Position numbers and translations under genes: made by a program
Source of the DNA: Bacteroidales bacterium UBA3764
Lineage (GTDB): Bacteria; Bacteroidota; Bacteroidia; Bacteroidales; UBA932
Assembly (NCBI GenBank): GCA_002371115.1
Contig: DFFY01000004.1
Coordinates: 1-14,656, forward strand
Direction: 5' to 3'
Length of the DNA stretch: 14,656 bases
The notes under the pieces: generated by a model
Database searches by the model: none
What the model saw: the letters and a program-made list of their open reading frames with translations, nothing else
Told to the model about the DNA's origin: nothing
Shown: in pieces, positions 13,280 to 14,656 of the stretch
Layout: each line of letters starts with the position of its first letter
How positions within the stretch are numbered: the stretch's first letter is position 1

Positions 13280-13292
13280 GCTGATTATCAGC
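13280..13292. other. Short palindrome after rnfA
   Basis: GCTGAT-T-ATCAGC is a perfect 6+6 palindrome with a one-base centre, 15 bases after the rnfA stop and 9 bases before the terminator stem. It is too tight to be a hairpin terminator. A protein-binding site or chance are both possible. Confidence 0.3.
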
Positions 13293-13301
13293 AACTTATG
13301 G

Positions 13302-13335
13302 AAAATCCTCGGCTCTTTTTGCGCCGAGGATTTTT
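13302..13335. terminator. Bidirectional intrinsic terminator (rnfA / deoD)
   Basis: A 12-pair stem (AAAATCCTCGGC / GCCGAGGATTTT) with a 9-base loop. On the plus strand the stem ends in a TTTTT run and stops the rnf operon. On the minus strand it ends in TTTT, so it can also stop transcription coming from deoD. The same hairpin in shorter form is at 2668-2700. Confidence 0.85.
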
Positions 13336-13389
13336 CGTAAAGTGTTATGTGTCAGGTGTTTATCGGCCAGCGGAAATAGCGGCGAACAC

Positions 13390-14097
13390 CTACACCAGTG
13401 ACAGGGCCACGTCCATCATGTGGGTAAAGGTGTTCTGGCGCTGTTCGGCCGTGGTGACTTCACCGGTAATCAGGTGGTCGGACACAGTGAACATCGCCAA
13501 TGCCTTATTCCCGGAGTACGCCGCGTTCATATAGAGCGCGGCGGCTTCCATTTCTACGGCCAGCACGCCCATCTTCATCCACTTGTCCGTCTGCGGGTTG
13601 GCGGAGTAGAAGACGTCGGACGACACCACATTGCCCACCATGTAGTCGTAGCCGAAGCTGTTGCAGTTGTTTACGGCTTTTTGCAGGAGGCCGTAATCGG
13701 CAATGGGGGCAAAAGTGCCGGGCAGTTGGAACTGGGCGGCGTAGTTGGAGTCCGTGCAGGCGCCCATGGCCAGGACCAGGTCGCCAATCTTGAGGTCCTT
13801 GTGGCAGGCGCCGGCGGAACCGATGCGGACGATGGTCTTGACGTCGTAGAAGTTGAACAGCTCGTAGGTATAGATGGAGATGGAGGGGATGCCCATGCCA
13901 TGTCCCATCACGCTTACGGGCTTGCCTTTGTAGGTGCCTGTGTAGCCCAGCATGCCGCGGACTTTATTGAACAGGACCGGGTTCTCCAGGTAGTGCTCGG
14001 CCATGAACTGGACGCGCAAGGGGTCTCCGGCCATGATGACAAACGGTGCAATCTCGCCTTTTTTGGCGCCGATATGCGGGGTAGGGGTAGTATTCAT
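13390..14097 (-). CDS. deoD: Purine nucleoside phosphorylase, DeoD type
   Basis: A 235-residue enzyme that splits purine nucleosides with phosphate to base and ribose-1-phosphate (salvage, cytoplasmic). It aligns by eye with E. coli DeoD (239 residues) along its full length. Visible features are TPHIGA with His8, the phosphate site G-D-P-L-R at 24-28, NKVRGMLGYTGTYKG, SVMGHGMGIPS, RIGSAGA, the purine/ribose-binding VEMEAAALY, and SDH with the catalytic Asp, followed by the conserved Arg in EQRQNTF. It lies 6 bases downstream of the Dcu-type transporter gene and is probably in one operon with it. It converges on the rnf operon, with the shared terminator between. Confidence 0.95.
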   Translation of the reverse strand: MNTTPTPHIGAKKGEIAPFVIMAGDPLRVQFMAEHYLENPVLFNKVRGMLGYTGTYKGKPVSVMGHGMGIPSISIYTYELFNFYDVKTIVRIGSAGACHKDLKIGDLVLAMGACTDSNYAAQFQLPGTFAPIADYGLLQKAVNNCNSFGYDYMVGNVVSSDVFYSANPQTDKWMKMGVLAVEMEAAALYMNAAYSGNKALAMFTVSDHLITGEVTTAEQRQNTFTHMMDVALSLV

Positions 14098-14103
14098 AGT
14101 TTT

Positions 14104-14656
14104 TTACTGGATGAAAGCGGCAAAGTAGCCGGCAAAAAATACATTGGTTATCAGATAAGCCACGATGGTGGACACAATGACGCTGATAAGGCCCGGCATC
14201 ATGAAACTGTGGTTGAGCAGGTACTTGCCGATAACGGTGGTGCCGCTCCGGTCGAAGTTCACGGTGGCGATGTCGGACGGGTAGTTGGGGATGAAGAAGT
14301 AGCCGTAAACGCTCGGCAGCACGCCCAGCAGTACGGGACCGGCAATGCCCAGCTCGTATGCCAGCGGCAGCATGGCCACCACGACGGCGCCCTGGGAGTT
14401 GATGAGCACGCTCACCAGGAAGAACACGAAGGCGATGCTCCAGGGATAGTTGGTCACCAAGTCCGTGAGCATGAGCTTCATCTGGTCCATGTAGTTGCCG
14501 AAATACGTATCGGCCAGCCAGGCGATGCCGTAAATGGCCACCACGGCCACCATGCCGCTCTGCCAGACGGCGCCGGCTACGGCCTTCTTGGGCTGGGCCT
14601 TGCAGAACATGATGTTGCAGGCGGCAGCGGCAAGCATGATAATCTGGATGCAGATG
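14104..14656 (-). CDS. Anaerobic C4-dicarboxylate transporter (Dcu type), C-terminal part
   Basis: The frame is open to the window edge, so only the last ~184 residues are present. Several hydrophobic helices are visible. The stretches INSQGAVVVAMLPLAYELGI, then GYFFIPNYPSDIATVNFDRSG, then GKYLLNHSFMMPGLISV, match the C-terminal half of DcuA/DcuB proteins. These exchange succinate for fumarate, malate or aspartate across the inner membrane of anaerobes, which suits a fermenter with an Rnf complex. The part seen cannot separate DcuA from DcuB. The stop is 6 bases before the deoD start. Confidence 0.92.
   Translation of the reverse strand, partial: ICIQIIMLAAAACNIMFCKAQPKKAVAGAVWQSGMVAVVAIYGIAWLADTYFGNYMDQMKLMLTDLVTNYPWSIAFVFFLVSVLINSQGAVVVAMLPLAYELGIAGPVLLGVLPSVYGYFFIPNYPSDIATVNFDRSGTTVIGKYLLNHSFMMPGLISVIVSTIVAYLITNVFFAGYFAAFIQ

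Noticed and set aside
11957..13294. 445-codon minus-strand frame opposite rnfG, rnfE and rnfA
   Set aside because: It spans three real genes and is rich in His, Gln and Gly, typical of antisense frames.
13298..13534. 78-codon plus-strand frame after rnfA
   Set aside because: It starts at the terminator hairpin and continues antisense to deoD, with no ribosome site or known motif.
1..14656. CRISPR array, tRNA or rRNA genes, complete insertion sequence
   Set aside because: No regularly spaced direct repeats, no tRNA- or rRNA-like sequence and no transposase-like frame were found in any part.

Overview
The window reads as chromosomal DNA of an anaerobic member of the Bacteroidota, most likely Bacteroidales from a gut or rumen type habitat. 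The reasons are a fimbrillin-like lipoprotein, promoters of the TTTG-N20-TAnnTTTG type, the gene order rseC-rnfBCDGEA, and a Dcu-type C4-dicarboxylate transporter. The genus cannot be fixed from the sequence alone. The conserved genes are GC-rich; the left end (1-2200) is a mixture of GC-rich and AT-richer stretches.

Left accessory part (1-3735). A truncated unknown gene is followed 2 bases later by a 551-residue lipoprotein. It has a fimbrillin-like front and a C-terminal domain resembling the C-type-lectin/FISUMP-like domains of Bacteroidales surface proteins. Two strong hairpins follow. Next come two degraded HipA-type toxin-antitoxin modules that face each other. The plus-strand module keeps an intact small HTH antitoxin and only the C-terminal scraps of its kinase. 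The minus-strand module keeps an intact HTH antitoxin and only the first ~100 residues of its HipA. Both antitoxin genes have a palindrome with an 8-base spacer upstream. The minus-strand one lies across a near-perfect Bacteroidota promoter. About 310 bases without a gene follow, holding a REP-like repeat and an 18-pair hairpin.

Core part (3736-13335). A clear promoter drives a Nif3-family gene. After a 54-base gap with a second kind of short repeat, ten genes run with gaps of 0-3 bases or overlaps: a coiled-coil zinc-ribbon protein, dnaB, a DUF3108 protein, rseC, and rnfB-C-D-G-E-A. They end at a bidirectional terminator. The Rnf complex is an ion-pumping ferredoxin:NAD+ oxidoreductase. The sequence shows its iron-sulfur subunits (RnfB, RnfC), its flavin-carrying subunits (RnfD, RnfG), and the RnfA/RnfE pair with the four membrane cysteines.

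Right part (13390-14656, minus strand). A DeoD purine nucleoside phosphorylase gene lies 6 bases downstream of a Dcu-type C4-dicarboxylate transporter gene that runs off the window.

No complete novel system is evident. The most interesting points are the paired hipBA relics with retained antitoxins and operators, the possible diversity-generating target domain in the lipoprotein, a repeat built into the rnfB reading frame, and a second flavinylation-like motif in RnfG.
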